From Paraprevotella clara YIT 11840 (GTDB lineage: Bacteria > Bacteroidota > Bacteroidia > Bacteroidales > Bacteroidaceae), in the NCBI RefSeq assembly GCF_000233955.1, contig NZ_JH376642.1, positions 1-64,000 on the forward strand: DNA of 64,000 bases, given 5' to 3'. The position numbers and the translations under genes are program-made. Positions within the stretch are counted from its first letter, which is position 1, and each line of letters starts with the position of its first letter. Of this stretch, positions 16,895-25,556 are shown in pieces. Below the pieces are notes generated by a model that was not told the origin of the DNA, made no database searches, and was given only the letters and a program-made list of their open reading frames with translations.

Positions 16895-19766
16895 CCTTAT
16901 CCCTGTCGGCAGCATATTTGATACACTCGAAAGGGAATCCCAACGTAATCGCACGGTAGTCTTTCCCTTGATAAGCCACGGCTGCCGAATAATTGGTTGG
17001 TGTATATAATAAGGTGGAAAACGCTTCGGGAAGGGGTATCAGGCAGTCTGCATGTGTAACGGCATAGTGTTGGGAGTTGAGTTCCGTGTACAAATGAAGG
17101 GTGGTATTCATTCCTGTGGCTTGAGAATAGGCATCCAAGGTGACCGGAGTGTATGCGTCTACTTTCAACGTATTACGCAGGAAGTCTGCATTTTCCTTTT
17201 GCTTCTGGTCCCGGGCTATATAGGCACCGCTCACCAACAGGCTGCCACGCATGCGGGTAAATTCTTGTAACGCACTACATAAAGCAGGTGTCAATGACGG
17301 ATACGGCCGGGTACTGTATCCGTCATTTTTTTGCAATCCCAAAATCAAATCCACGATGTTGTATTCGTTTAAGTCCACAGACTGCGCCTCTACTGCCGTA
17401 CGGGAAACGGATGCAAACGAATATCCGCCAGCAGTGGCTATGGCCTCACCATGCATGCGGCTATGGTCGAATGTATTTCCCGCTATCATCTTGCCTTCAA
17501 GTTCATTCCCGCTAAAGCCCCACGCGCTCTTGGGGTTCAGTTCTGTGTTGAATACGATTTGCCGACCGCAGAATCCGGGAGAGCGCATATAAGGAACACC
17601 GGGATCCGCTGACAGGTCGAATCCCCGGGTCGAATCCGTCAGAATAACCTGTGGTCCGGCCACCCTCTGAAAGCCGTCGATAATCAGGACCTTGGCAAAG
17701 GCATTCTTGGCTATCATGGCCGACAGTTCCTCCGAAGGAAAACTCTCTCCACCGTCGTTCACGGCTGTCACTTTGAACGAGTAAATCACATTCTCCTCCG
17801 CACGGAACGAGAACCGAGGCTCATGTACAAATATACCATTGTCGTAACCGTTCTCTCCCTGCTTGGTATACACGACATAGCCTTTGGGAGTGGCAGAAGG
17901 TTCCAACGTATCTTGCCCAGGTGTCCAGGTTAATGTTATTTCTTTTTCATCCGGGTTCAAACGAGTTTGGAAACAAGTGACGGGAAGGGGCTGTACGACA
18001 TAATCTGCCTCATGTTGATAGGATGTATATTTCAGTACTCCTTTATATATGGCCCGTGCCAAATTGAATTTGAATGCAGGATCGTGCCCCAAGGCCATAT
18101 CCCGGAAATTCTGGTGGGACAACATTTCCAATATCATGGCCGGAACTTGGGGCTCGCGCGTTTCACTATAATTCCGGTCGAACATTTGGCGTCTTTTCCA
18201 TTGTCCGTAAAGTCGGTTCAAATCCTCATCCACTTGCGTCATAACCACATCGCATAGCTCACGTGAGGCCAAACGCGACATTCCGGTCGCAAACGTCCCT
18301 TCATTAAAATCCGTGGTATAAATGCCTAATGTACCGACAAAAGTACTGTCGGGTGCCATGCCGGCATCGCTATGAAGCGCGATGGCCATTTCAATCGGTA
18401 CGTGCAATCCGCTGTCGGCCGGAAAATAAGAAGAACCTCCGGCCAGATAGTTTGTCATATATGAACGGACATTGATGTCGTCGCTATAATCGTTTGTCCC
18501 GTTTTTACCGCTGTATACGGAATAAGGCATGCCGCTCCATTGTGCATTGTAACGGGCACCTTCCAAGTACCTCGGGAAACCGCTTACGACTTCCTGCAAA
18601 GAATCTCCACGAGCAATGTTTCCCATTCCACCTCCGAAACGTACGGCATCTGCTGTCACCGTTCCGCGATAGTTGCTCAGATTGCTTAAACTGACATAGT
18701 TGGAATGGGGCTGGTCTTTGTCGAAATCAAACGTTCCGAGATAAACCCAAGTTCCTCCTCCCATTTGCTGGTTGACTTTGAAGGTCGTAGACATACCTTG
18801 GTGACGAACCACATAATGGGCATCGGAAACACTCGTAGGTAAAGTCGCGTATGAAACATATACGGCATAACGTCCGGATTCAGGTACGTCAGGCGTCCAA
18901 CGTATTTCGGAAGCCTGGCTTTTTCGGGTTACCGTATGGGTACTGCGCACCGTCCCGTCCGTAAAAGGGTTCTCGCCGTTAAGGTAAGTCCGTTTAAGTT
19001 GTGCAAATCCTACACCACCGTTTTCCCATGCATATTTGTTTTCATGTTCTGAATATGTTCCGCCCGAATCCCGGGTGTCATTGTCCACTATTACTTCGTG
19101 GGGCTGCCAATCCCTTTCACGAGGTGTAAAGACGTACGCCCCGGCGTTTTCCAGCATGGGGAGTAAGTAGGGAACGACTATCGTTTGAGTGAACAAATCT
19201 TCTGTCGTGCAATACAAATACGGTCGTTGCCATGTCCACTCTTTTTGGTCGTTCTTGTAATAACGTCCATGACTGGCCCAAACAGACAAATGGCGTTGTT
19301 GCATACCTTTGGTGATAGGATAGGGGCGTTGCGTCCGTTCCACCCACGGGGCTCCGCGATACAAAGCCTGCCCCCATTTCTTTTGAACCTCCGATGGAGT
19401 TCCGCTCATATCCGTAACAAGATTCTCTATGGGGATACCGTTGCCATATATAATAATAGTATAAGCATTGTACGGCGCAGGAAGCAAACGTTTTACGTCG
19501 CGATAGATACTTTTGACCTTATCCCTGCTAAAAGACTGTCCGGCAAAGAGTTCATTCAGATAAATCTCTGCCGTCCGCGCAGAAGCATCCACTTTAACCC
19601 TTTCTATCTTACAGCGGTCGGTAGCCGTAGTATAAGATGTTTGATAGTCAGAGAAATAAACCCCTAATCTGGATTTTACTACTTTCTCTCCACTCTGTGA
19701 ATATACGGAAAGTCCCAGCAAGAATGCTCCCGCCAGGACCATAAGTCTTTTCTTCATACTTACCAT
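16857..19766 (-). CDS. Exported amidase-like protein with golvesin/CBM-like and FN3 domains (often called xanthan lyase)
   Basis: 969 aa with a signal peptide (MKKRLMVLAGAFLLGLSVYSQ, from the second Met). Residues about 150-260 and 455-560 together look like a zinc amidase_3-type catalytic domain: WASHGRY, EMAIALHSDAG and AMILEMLSHQN give the expected His, His and Glu. Between them, about 265-380, lies a golvesin/Xly-type carbohydrate-binding-like domain (GGGTWVYLGTF, ADAVRFGGG). Residues about 590-690 form an FN3 domain (TLTWTPG ... YSFKVTAVNDGGESFPSE). The C-terminal 280 residues are conserved in the family but unassigned. Databases often name such proteins xanthan lyase; the sequence points rather to a peptidoglycan or glycan amidase. 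ATG at 19766 overlaps the stop of the preceding gene (TAATG). Confidence 0.75.
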   Translation of the reverse strand: MVSMKKRLMVLAGAFLLGLSVYSQSGEKVVKSRLGVYFSDYQTSYTTATDRCKIERVKVDASARTAEIYLNELFAGQSFSRDKVKSIYRDVKRLLPAPYNAYTIIIYGNGIPIENLVTDMSGTPSEVQKKWGQALYRGAPWVERTQRPYPITKGMQQRHLSVWASHGRYYKNDQKEWTWQRPYLYCTTEDLFTQTIVVPYLLPMLENAGAYVFTPRERDWQPHEVIVDNDTRDSGGTYSEHENKYAWENGGVGFAQLKRTYLNGENPFTDGTVRSTHTVTRKSQASEIRWTPDVPESGRYAVYVSYATLPTSVSDAHYVVRHQGMSTTFKVNQQMGGGTWVYLGTFDFDKDQPHSNYVSLSNLSNYRGTVTADAVRFGGGMGNIARGDSLQEVVSGFPRYLEGARYNAQWSGMPYSVYSGKNGTNDYSDDINVRSYMTNYLAGGSSYFPADSGLHVPIEMAIALHSDAGMAPDSTFVGTLGIYTTDFNEGTFATGMSRLASRELCDVVMTQVDEDLNRLYGQWKRRQMFDRNYSETREPQVPAMILEMLSHQNFRDMALGHDPAFKFNLARAIYKGVLKYTSYQHEADYVVQPLPVTCFQTRLNPDEKEITLTWTPGQDTLEPSATPKGYVVYTKQGENGYDNGIFVHEPRFSFRAEENVIYSFKVTAVNDGGESFPSEELSAMIAKNAFAKVLIIDGFQRVAGPQVILTDSTRGFDLSADPGVPYMRSPGFCGRQIVFNTELNPKSAWGFSGNELEGKMIAGNTFDHSRMHGEAIATAGGYSFASVSRTAVEAQSVDLNEYNIVDLILGLQKNDGYSTRPYPSLTPALCSALQEFTRMRGSLLVSGAYIARDQKQKENADFLRNTLKVDAYTPVTLDAYSQATGMNTTLHLYTELNSQHYAVTHADCLIPLPEAFSTLLYTPTNYSAAVAYQGKDYRAITLGFPFECIKYAADRDKVMGAFLSFLLSR

Positions 19767-20320
19767 TATTTTAATCCGGTTGCGAACTTTTCAGGATGCC
19801 GCCCTGTGAAATCTTTAAAGTATGCTTTAATGTCGTTCATTTGTTTATCTATATTTCCGTTGGGGACGACTACTTGCGTGCAACGTATGGTTTTGGTCGG
19901 ATAATCAATTCCATACAATAAAATGGGCAGCCCGGCCTTCAAGGCGATATAATAGAACCCTTTTTTCCATTCTTCCGTACGTGAACGAGTGCCTTCCGGA
20001 GTGATGCAAAGGTGAAATATATCCCGTTTCCGAGCCACTTGTGCCAACTGGTCCGTCATACTCATCTTCTTACTTCGGTACACTGGAATTCCCCCCAACC
20101 ATCGCATTAAGATTCCCAAAGGCCAGAAAAACCATTCGCTTTTCATCAGGAAGTCACAACGAAAATTCATTGCACGACTATAAAGCACTCCCAACAAAAA
20201 ATCGAAATTACTTGTATGAGGTGCCAACGCAATGATGTATTTATCTCCCATGGGAACCGTCACGTCGACTTTCCATCCCATCAGCCTGAACAGGAGGAAA
20301 CTGCAAAAACGTCGGCTCAT
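19766..20320 (-). CDS. 1-acyl-sn-glycerol-3-phosphate acyltransferase-like protein (PlsC family)
   Basis: Short (184 aa) lysophospholipid acyltransferase-type protein. Seen: the HxxxxD catalytic motif in HTSNFDFL at about residues 34-40, the GGIPVYR block, and the PEGTRSR block that binds glycerol-phosphate. It lacks a strong N-terminal membrane segment. It could acylate lysophosphatidic acid or another lipid such as an ornithine-lipid intermediate. It starts directly after the stop of the upstream small gene and its TAA overlaps the ATG of the amidase-like gene, so the three form one transcription unit. Confidence 0.85.
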   Translation of the reverse strand: MSRRFCSFLLFRLMGWKVDVTVPMGDKYIIALAPHTSNFDFLLGVLYSRAMNFRCDFLMKSEWFFWPLGILMRWLGGIPVYRSKKMSMTDQLAQVARKRDIFHLCITPEGTRSRTEEWKKGFYYIALKAGLPILLYGIDYPTKTIRCTQVVVPNGNIDKQMNDIKAYFKDFTGRHPEKFATGLK

Positions 20321-20590
20321 TTAGCAAAGCTGGCTGATAGTGCTGACAATGTCGCTGACCTGTGCATTGAAATCCATGCGCAGCTTCTTGTAGAATCCTT
20401 TTACGTTTCTCGGTTCCGTATGACTGATCCTGCTGACAAATTCATCATGCATCAACAATATGCGGGTCATTACGTTATCCACATCTTCTTGTTTTATATC
20501 TACTTTGTAATGCGTCAACGCTACACATTCTGCAAACAGTTCACTACAGATATAGTTGATATTCTTTTTTAATGTTCTTCTTTTAGCCAT
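20321..20590 (-). CDS. Conserved small Bacteroidales protein of unknown function
   Basis: 89 aa from the ATG at 20590 (MAKRRTLKKN); a TTG further up would add 18 residues with no support. The protein has a basic N-terminus and then mostly helical sequence with several Cys and His (CSELFAECVALTHYK), no signal peptide and no membrane segment. I do not recognise a characterised family. It heads a three-gene minus-strand unit with the PlsC-like and amidase-like genes and has a good -7 element upstream. Confidence 0.7.
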   Translation of the reverse strand: MAKRRTLKKNINYICSELFAECVALTHYKVDIKQEDVDNVMTRILLMHDEFVSRISHTEPRNVKGFYKKLRMDFNAQVSDIVSTISQLC

Positions 20591-20631
20591 ATTCTTTAAT
20601 CTCAAATTATGATGTAAATTAGTAACTTGGA

Positions 20632-20639
20632 CAAAGATA
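20632..20639 (-). promoter_or_regulatory. -7 promoter element for the minus-strand unit 20590-16857
   Basis: On the minus strand this reads TATCTTTG, a full match to TAnnTTTG, 42 bp before the ATG at 20590. No clear TTTG lies 19-21 bp further upstream. Confidence 0.5.
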
Positions 20640-20704
20640 CGCAAAGTTGACGATATCGGGAAATTTTATAGAAGAAAATAAACTGTATGTTTTTGGGGTG
20701 AGAG

Positions 20705-20736
20705 TTTCTTCATTCCGACAAAAAACATTAATTTTG
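20705..20736 (+). promoter_or_regulatory. Promoter of pfp
   Basis: TAATTTTG at 20729-20736 matches the -7 consensus, and TTTC at 20705-20708 sits exactly 20 bp upstream in the -33 place (one mismatch to TTTG). The ATG follows 41 bp later. Confidence 0.6.
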
Positions 20737-20777
20737 TGTGCTGAAAATGCTTTTCAACAATTAATTAGAATCACAAC

Positions 20778-22415
20778 ATGGAAAAAAGTGCATTGCAAAT
20801 TGCAAGAGCGGCTTATCAGCCCAAGTTACCCAAAGGATTGCAGGGTAACGTATCTGTAAAGGAAGGCGTACCCACGCAGTCTGTGGCCGACCAAGAGGAA
20901 ATCAAGAAATTATTCCCGAACACTTATGGAATGCCTCTTATTGAGTTCGTTCCGGGCGAGGCTCAGTCTTACGCCCCGTTCAACGTCGGTGTAATTCTTT
21001 CCGGAGGCCAGGCTCCCGGCGGGCATAATGTCATTTGCGGCTTGTTCGACGGTATTAAAAGACTGAACCCGGAAAGCAAGTTGTATGGCTTTATTTTGGG
21101 TCCCGGTGGACTGGTGGACCACAAATATATGGAATTGACGGCTGACATCATAGACCAATATCGCAATACGGGCGGTTTTGACATGATCGGTTCCGGACGT
21201 ACCAAACTCGAAAAAGAGGAACAGTTCGAAAAGGGACTTGAAATCATCAAGGAATTGGGTATTAAAGCCATTGTCATCATCGGTGGCGACGACTCTAATA
21301 CGAACGCTTGTGTCTTGGCTGAATATTACGCAGCCAAGAAATGCGGTGTGCAGGTTATCGGATGTCCAAAGACCATCGACGGCGATTTGAAGAACGAACA
21401 GATCGAAACTTCTTTCGGTTTCGATACGGCTTGCAAAACGTATGCAGAGGTTATCGGCAATATCCAACGCGATGCAAACTCTGCCCGTAAATATTGGCAT
21501 TTCATCAAATTGATGGGACGTTCGGCTTCTCACATCGCTTTGGAATGCGCTTTGCAGTGCCAACCCAACGTTTGTATCGTATCGGAAGAGGTGGAAGCCA
21601 AAAACCAAACGTTGGATGATATCGTTACTTATATTGCTCAAGTTGTAGCCGACCGTGCGGCCGATGGAAACAATTTTGGTACGGTATTGATTCCGGAAGG
21701 CTTGATTGAGTTCATCCCGGCTATGAAGGCTTTGATTGCCGAATTGAACGACTTGTTGGCAACCCCAGAAGGTGCTGCATTGGCTAAAGATCAGCAACGC
21801 GAATGGATTTTGAATAAACTTTCTGCAGCAAACAAGGCTGTATACGAATCTCTTCCTTTGGGAGTAGCGGCTCAGTTGACCATGGAACGTGACCCGCATG
21901 GAAATGTACAGGTTTCACTGATCGAAACGGAAAAGCTGTTGTCCGAAATGGTGGCCAACAAACTGGCTGCATGGAAGAAAGAAGGTAAGTTCAACGGCAA
22001 GTTCTCAGCTTTGCATCATTTCTTCGGTTATGAAGGCCGTTGTGCGGCTCCTTCCAATTACGACGCAGACTATTGCTATGCTTTGGGTACAAGTGCCGCC
22101 ATGTTGATGGCTAACGGCAAGACCGGTTATATGGCTATTGTGAAGAACACGACGGCACCGGCTGCTGAATGGATTGCCGGTGGTGTGCCCATCACCATGA
22201 TGATGAATATGGAGAAACGTAATGGTGAGATGAAACCGGTCATCAAAAAGGCATTGGTTCGTTTGGACGGTGCTCCGTTCAAGGAATTTGCATCAAGACG
22301 CAACCAATGGGCTCGTGAAACTTGTTTCGTATATCCCGGTCCTATACAGTATTTCGGTCCGACCGAAGTCTGCGACCAAGCTACCAAGACGTTGCAATTG
22401 GAACAAGCTAAGTAA
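20778..22415 (+). CDS. pfp: Pyrophosphate--fructose 6-phosphate 1-phosphotransferase
   Basis: Catalyses the reversible PPi-dependent phosphorylation of fructose 6-phosphate, used in Bacteroides glycolysis in place of or beside ATP-PFK. 545 aa, the length of the long (clade II/beta-like) PPi-PFK. Seen: [14 protein letters not shown] near the N-terminus, GGDDSNTNA at residues 169-177 where Asp after GGD is the mark of PPi dependence, and the catalytic PKTIDGDL with Asp201 and Asp203. It is monocistronic: it has its own promoter, and a strong terminator follows 17 bp after the stop codon. Confidence 0.95.
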   Translation: MEKSALQIARAAYQPKLPKGLQGNVSVKEGVPTQSVADQEEIKKLFPNTYGMPLIEFVPGEAQSYAPFNVGVILSGGQAPGGHNVICGLFDGIKRLNPESKLYGFILGPGGLVDHKYMELTADIIDQYRNTGGFDMIGSGRTKLEKEEQFEKGLEIIKELGIKAIVIIGGDDSNTNACVLAEYYAAKKCGVQVIGCPKTIDGDLKNEQIETSFGFDTACKTYAEVIGNIQRDANSARKYWHFIKLMGRSASHIALECALQCQPNVCIVSEEVEAKNQTLDDIVTYIAQVVADRAADGNNFGTVLIPEGLIEFIPAMKALIAELNDLLATPEGAALAKDQQREWILNKLSAANKAVYESLPLGVAAQLTMERDPHGNVQVSLIETEKLLSEMVANKLAAWKKEGKFNGKFSALHHFFGYEGRCAAPSNYDADYCYALGTSAAMLMANGKTGYMAIVKNTTAPAAEWIAGGVPITMMMNMEKRNGEMKPVIKKALVRLDGAPFKEFASRRNQWARETCFVYPGPIQYFGPTEVCDQATKTLQLEQAK

Positions 22416-22431
22416 TTCATTTATAGATATG

Positions 22432-22471
22432 CAAGTCCCTTTATCCGTCGATGAAGGGACTTGTTATTTTT
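22432..22471 (+). terminator. Rho-independent terminator of pfp
   Basis: Perfect 10-bp stem (22432-22441 with 22454-22463), 12-nt loop, followed by TTATTTTT. Its position rules out the in-frame ATG at 22451 as the start of the next gene. Confidence 0.85.
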
Positions 22472-22504
22472 CTGAATAAAAGGATAATAGAGACCGTTTC
22501 TATC

Positions 22505-23458
22505 ATGTGTGCACAAACGCCGCAAACTATAAAAAACAGAAAAACGATTGTTCAGAGGGGAAGCCGTAAGAAAGTGGATAGCACTCCCACAGCACGTAGT
22601 CCTAAGAGAAAAACCGTTTCGCGCAAGAAGCAAAAGAAAAAAGGGACAAGCAAATGGTTGTTTTTCAAACGCTGGCCGTCGTGGGCGATATGGGTAGGAG
22701 CGTTGTCTTTAGGAATAGCTTATATACTTTTCTTTTATTATTTCTTTGTCGGTCCTTATTCATTCCGTTGGAAAGCCATCTATGGGGATCCTGTATACCC
22801 TGAAGGTTTTGACGTGCACGGCATTGATGTTTCTCATTATCAGGAGAACATAGATTGGGAACGTTTGCGCAATGCCAGCTTGAATTCATCCCCTGTCAGT
22901 TTTGTCTTCATTAAGGCGACCGAAGGTACGACACTATTGGATGACAATTTTAACCTAAACTTTTATGAAGCAAAGCAAAATGACTTTATAAGAGGAGCTT
23001 ATCATTTCTTTTTGCCGGATGTGGATGCCCAAAAACAAGCTCGGTTTTTCTTGAAACAAGTACATTTGGAACCCGGTGACCTACCTCCTGTTTTAGACGT
23101 GGAAAAGGCAGGACGACTAACGGAAACACAGCTCCAAAAGGCTGTAAAGACGTGGCTGGATATTGTAGAAAAAGAATATGGCGTGAAACCCATTATTTAT
23201 ACGGGATACAAATTCAAATTGCACTATCTGAATACTCCAGCATTCGATGAATATCCTTATTGGATAGCGCACTATTATGTGGAGAAGTTGGAATATAAAA
23301 GAAAATGGAATTTCTGGCAACATACGGACTGTGGAAAAGTTACCGGAATCAAAGGGAATGTAGACTGCAATATCTTCAACGGGTCGTTTGAAGACTTGAT
23401 GAACCTGACCATACCGGAACAGGAAGACAATTATACCGACCCTGAAGATTCGTTATAA
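22505..23458 (+). CDS. Membrane-anchored GH25 lysozyme-like muramidase
   Basis: Predicted to cleave the MurNAc-GlcNAc bond of peptidoglycan from the outer side of the inner membrane. Seen: a very basic cytoplasmic N-terminus (many K/R up to about residue 50), one membrane segment around residues 58-80 (WAIWVGALSLGIAYILFF), then a complete GH25 domain with GIDVSHYQ (Asp108), FIKATEGTT, and the catalytic DVE at Asp198/Glu200. The ATG at 22505 is chosen because the alternative at 22451 lies inside the pfp terminator. 317 aa. A cell-wall remodelling role is more likely than phage origin, since no phage genes are near. Confidence 0.88.
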   Translation: MCAQTPQTIKNRKTIVQRGSRKKVDSTPTARSPKRKTVSRKKQKKKGTSKWLFFKRWPSWAIWVGALSLGIAYILFFYYFFVGPYSFRWKAIYGDPVYPEGFDVHGIDVSHYQENIDWERLRNASLNSSPVSFVFIKATEGTTLLDDNFNLNFYEAKQNDFIRGAYHFFLPDVDAQKQARFFLKQVHLEPGDLPPVLDVEKAGRLTETQLQKAVKTWLDIVEKEYGVKPIIYTGYKFKLHYLNTPAFDEYPYWIAHYYVEKLEYKRKWNFWQHTDCGKVTGIKGNVDCNIFNGSFEDLMNLTIPEQEDNYTDPEDSL

Positions 23459-23460
23459 AG

Positions 23461-23502
23461 AAAAATAAAGCCGCCGGAAGTCCTACAGACATTACCGGCA
23501 GC
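23461..23502 (-). terminator. Probable terminator of prmA
   Basis: Imperfect 8-bp GC-rich stem (23470-23477 with 23495-23502, one mismatch, 17-nt loop). Read on the minus strand it is followed by a T-rich run at 23469-23461. Confidence 0.4.
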
Positions 23503-23521
23503 TCTGGATTCATATCGCTTA

Positions 23522-24367
23522 TTACAAACGTTCGAATAAAAGCGTTGCCCAGTTCTCTTTTTCCGTATGGTTAAGGTAGTTCAGCCCCAAGCTTTTCGCT
23601 TTTTGCACAAGCAAAGGCATATCCTCTACATAAAAACCGCTGAGAATCATTTGGCTTCCCGCATGCATAACCGATACGAACGATGGCAAGTCGGCTAAAA
23701 GAATATTCCGGTTGATATTGGCCAGAATCAAGTCGAAAGCGTCTTTTCCTTGTAATATGGAGGCGTTCCCTTCAACCACTTCCATGTTTTTCACACCATT
23801 CAGCAACATATTCTCTTTCGTATTGTCCACACTCCAACGATCTATATCGTAAGCCCACACCGATTTTGCCCCTTTCAAAGTACAGAAGATACCCAGCACT
23901 CCCGTTCCGCACCCGGCATCCAATACGGTTTTATGTCCGAGGTCCATCCCGAGCAAACGTTCCAATATCATGCCCGTAGTGTGATGCGTACCGGTACCGA
24001 AAGCCTGATGAGGATCTATCACGATATCATATTCGGCTGGAGATAGGTTATGATGCTCCGGGCTATGAATCAGAATACGGTCGGCGATTCGGACCGGTTC
24101 AAAGCCGTTGCGTTCCCATTCCTCGTTCCAATTCTTATCTTCCGCTTCTGCCAACCGGTAGGTCACTTTCACCCCGTCCATGGGAAATATGTCTGTCAAG
24201 CTATCCAATACGGAACGCTCGAAAAGTCCGGTTTGCACATATCCTTTCACCCCCTGTGGAGTATCTACAAAACTTTCCAAACCGGCATCGGCTACCAATG
24301 CTATCAAGATGTCGGCAGCATCCCTGCTATAAGGGGATATAATGAAATCCAATTCCAAATATTTCAT
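23522..24367 (-). CDS. prmA: Ribosomal protein L11 methyltransferase
   Basis: SAM-dependent enzyme that methylates the large-subunit protein L11. Seen: a PrmA-type N-terminal domain, then DPHQAFGTGTHHTT, the SAM-binding motif VLDAGCGTGVLGIF at about residues 147-160, and the NIN-type motif in LANINRNIL that replaces the NPPF of other N-methyltransferases. 281 aa, usual for the Bacteroidota form. It is transcribed away from the exported protein gene at 24514, sharing a divergent promoter region. Confidence 0.93.
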   Translation of the reverse strand: MKYLELDFIISPYSRDAADILIALVADAGLESFVDTPQGVKGYVQTGLFERSVLDSLTDIFPMDGVKVTYRLAEAEDKNWNEEWERNGFEPVRIADRILIHSPEHHNLSPAEYDIVIDPHQAFGTGTHHTTGMILERLLGMDLGHKTVLDAGCGTGVLGIFCTLKGAKSVWAYDIDRWSVDNTKENMLLNGVKNMEVVEGNASILQGKDAFDLILANINRNILLADLPSFVSVMHAGSQMILSGFYVEDMPLLVQKAKSLGLNYLNHTEKENWATLLFERL

Positions 24368-24402
24368 ATTGTTTATTTTATGTCGAGAATCTATTGATTC
24401 TG

Positions 24403-24410
24403 CAAAAATA
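24403..24410 (-). promoter_or_regulatory. -7 promoter element of prmA
   Basis: Minus strand reads TATTTTTG, a match to TAnnTTTG, 36 bp before the ATG. No clear -33 partner. Confidence 0.4.
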
Positions 24411-24452
24411 GCAAAAAAAGAGTTATATACTAAACTTTATTCTCGTTTCCGT

Positions 24453-24484
24453 ATTGTCCGACAACCGAGAAAAAGTTATATTTG
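24453..24484 (+). promoter_or_regulatory. Promoter of the exported W/Y-rich protein gene
   Basis: TATATTTG at 24477-24484 is a full -7 match; ATTG at 24453-24456 lies 20 bp upstream in the -33 position. An unusually strong Shine-Dalgarno sequence, AGGAGG at 24501-24506, lies 7 bp before the ATG and settles the start at 24514. Confidence 0.6.
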
Positions 24485-24513
24485 CATATAATATAGGTAA
24501 AGGAGGAAAGACA

Positions 24514-25524
24514 ATGAAAAACAGAATATTATTTTCACTCGTCGTTGCAGTGATTCCGTTTTTTAGCTTTGCACAAATAGATGACATGTATTTTGTTCCC
24601 CAAAAAGAAACGAAAGAACAGAAGGAACAACAGACAAGGTCGCAACCTTCAATGCACGCGATCTCCGAATATGCAGCAACAACAGCAGCCAATGGACATG
24701 TTCAGAATAATGCAAGAGATGTAGATGAGTACAATCGGCGATATCGTTGGGAAAATGATAGTACAGCCGCAAATGAGGAAGAGACGGCAAACGAAGAAAA
24801 TGCGCGAGCCGACAGCATTCAGGGATTGGAAGAAGATTATCAATACACCAAACGAATTCTTCGTTTCAACACCCCAACTATCGGCGTTGCGGTCAGCAGT
24901 CCTTTATACTGGGACTTACGTTATGGTCCCAATTCCATATATTGGGATGTATATGATGATGGATTTTACGCATACGCTTATCCTAGCAGTTGGTATTGGG
25001 GACCTACCTTTTCCTACTCGTGGGGATGGGGATTATACAATCCTTTTTGGGGGTGGGGAGGCCCTTGGTATGCCGGATGGTATGATCCTTGGTATTGGGG
25101 ACCACACTGGCATCACCCGCATTGGGGACATCCCGGTCATGGATGGTATCCATCAAGACCGGTTACTCGGCCCAGTGTAAGATATCGGGAGAATAGTACA
25201 CTGGCAAGAGGAACATCCCGCACTAATGTAAGAAACAGTTCTTCAGCCAGAAGGGCCATACGAAACTCAGGCAACACCAACCGGCAAACTATTTCGGAGA
25301 ATTCTGCACGATTTACTCCAAATCGTTCTTCAACAACTACCAGGCAGTCTCCTCGTACGCGTACGACTTCAACTCCTCAACGTAACACTCAACCGTCGAG
25401 AAGTTCTAACTTCACGCCATCGACCACAAGAAGTACTTTCCGTCCGTCGGTAAGTTCCCCCAGCCGTTCCGGAGGCGGTTTCTCCCCATCCAGGGGTGGA
25501 GGAGCACGAGGCGGTCGACGTTAA
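24514..25524 (+). CDS. Exported low-complexity protein with W/Y/G/H-rich core and S/R/T-rich tail
   Basis: 336 aa. A clear signal peptide (MKNRILFSLVVAVIPFFSFAQ) is followed by a charged Q/E-rich stretch, then from about residue 120 to 230 a segment very rich in Trp, Tyr, Gly, Pro and His (SWGWGLYNPFWGWGGPWY, HWHHPHWGHPGHG), and finally a 110-residue Ser/Thr/Arg/Asn-rich, probably disordered, tail ending in GGGARGGRR. No known catalytic motif. The aromatic core resembles those of Bacteroidales surface or envelope proteins of unknown role. It is 32 bp upstream of a beta-barrel protein gene, and the two are probably co-transcribed, which suggests a joint envelope function. Confidence 0.8.
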   Translation: MKNRILFSLVVAVIPFFSFAQIDDMYFVPQKETKEQKEQQTRSQPSMHAISEYAATTAANGHVQNNARDVDEYNRRYRWENDSTAANEEETANEENARADSIQGLEEDYQYTKRILRFNTPTIGVAVSSPLYWDLRYGPNSIYWDVYDDGFYAYAYPSSWYWGPTFSYSWGWGLYNPFWGWGGPWYAGWYDPWYWGPHWHHPHWGHPGHGWYPSRPVTRPSVRYRENSTLARGTSRTNVRNSSSARRAIRNSGNTNRQTISENSARFTPNRSSTTTRQSPRTRTTSTPQRNTQPSRSSNFTPSTTRSTFRPSVSSPSRSGGGFSPSRGGGARGGRR

Positions 25525-25556
25525 CAAACAAAGATAAACCATAAAAGGAAGAAATA

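Noticed and set aside
20910-21899. 329-codon open frame on the minus strand
   Set aside because: Wholly antisense to pfp, which has clear catalytic motifs; the antisense product is rich in Phe/Asp runs typical of mirrored codons.
22451-22504. Upstream in-frame start for the GH25 gene
   Set aside because: The ATG at 22451 is in the loop/stem of the pfp terminator; the ATG at 22505 gives a normal basic N-terminus before the membrane helix.
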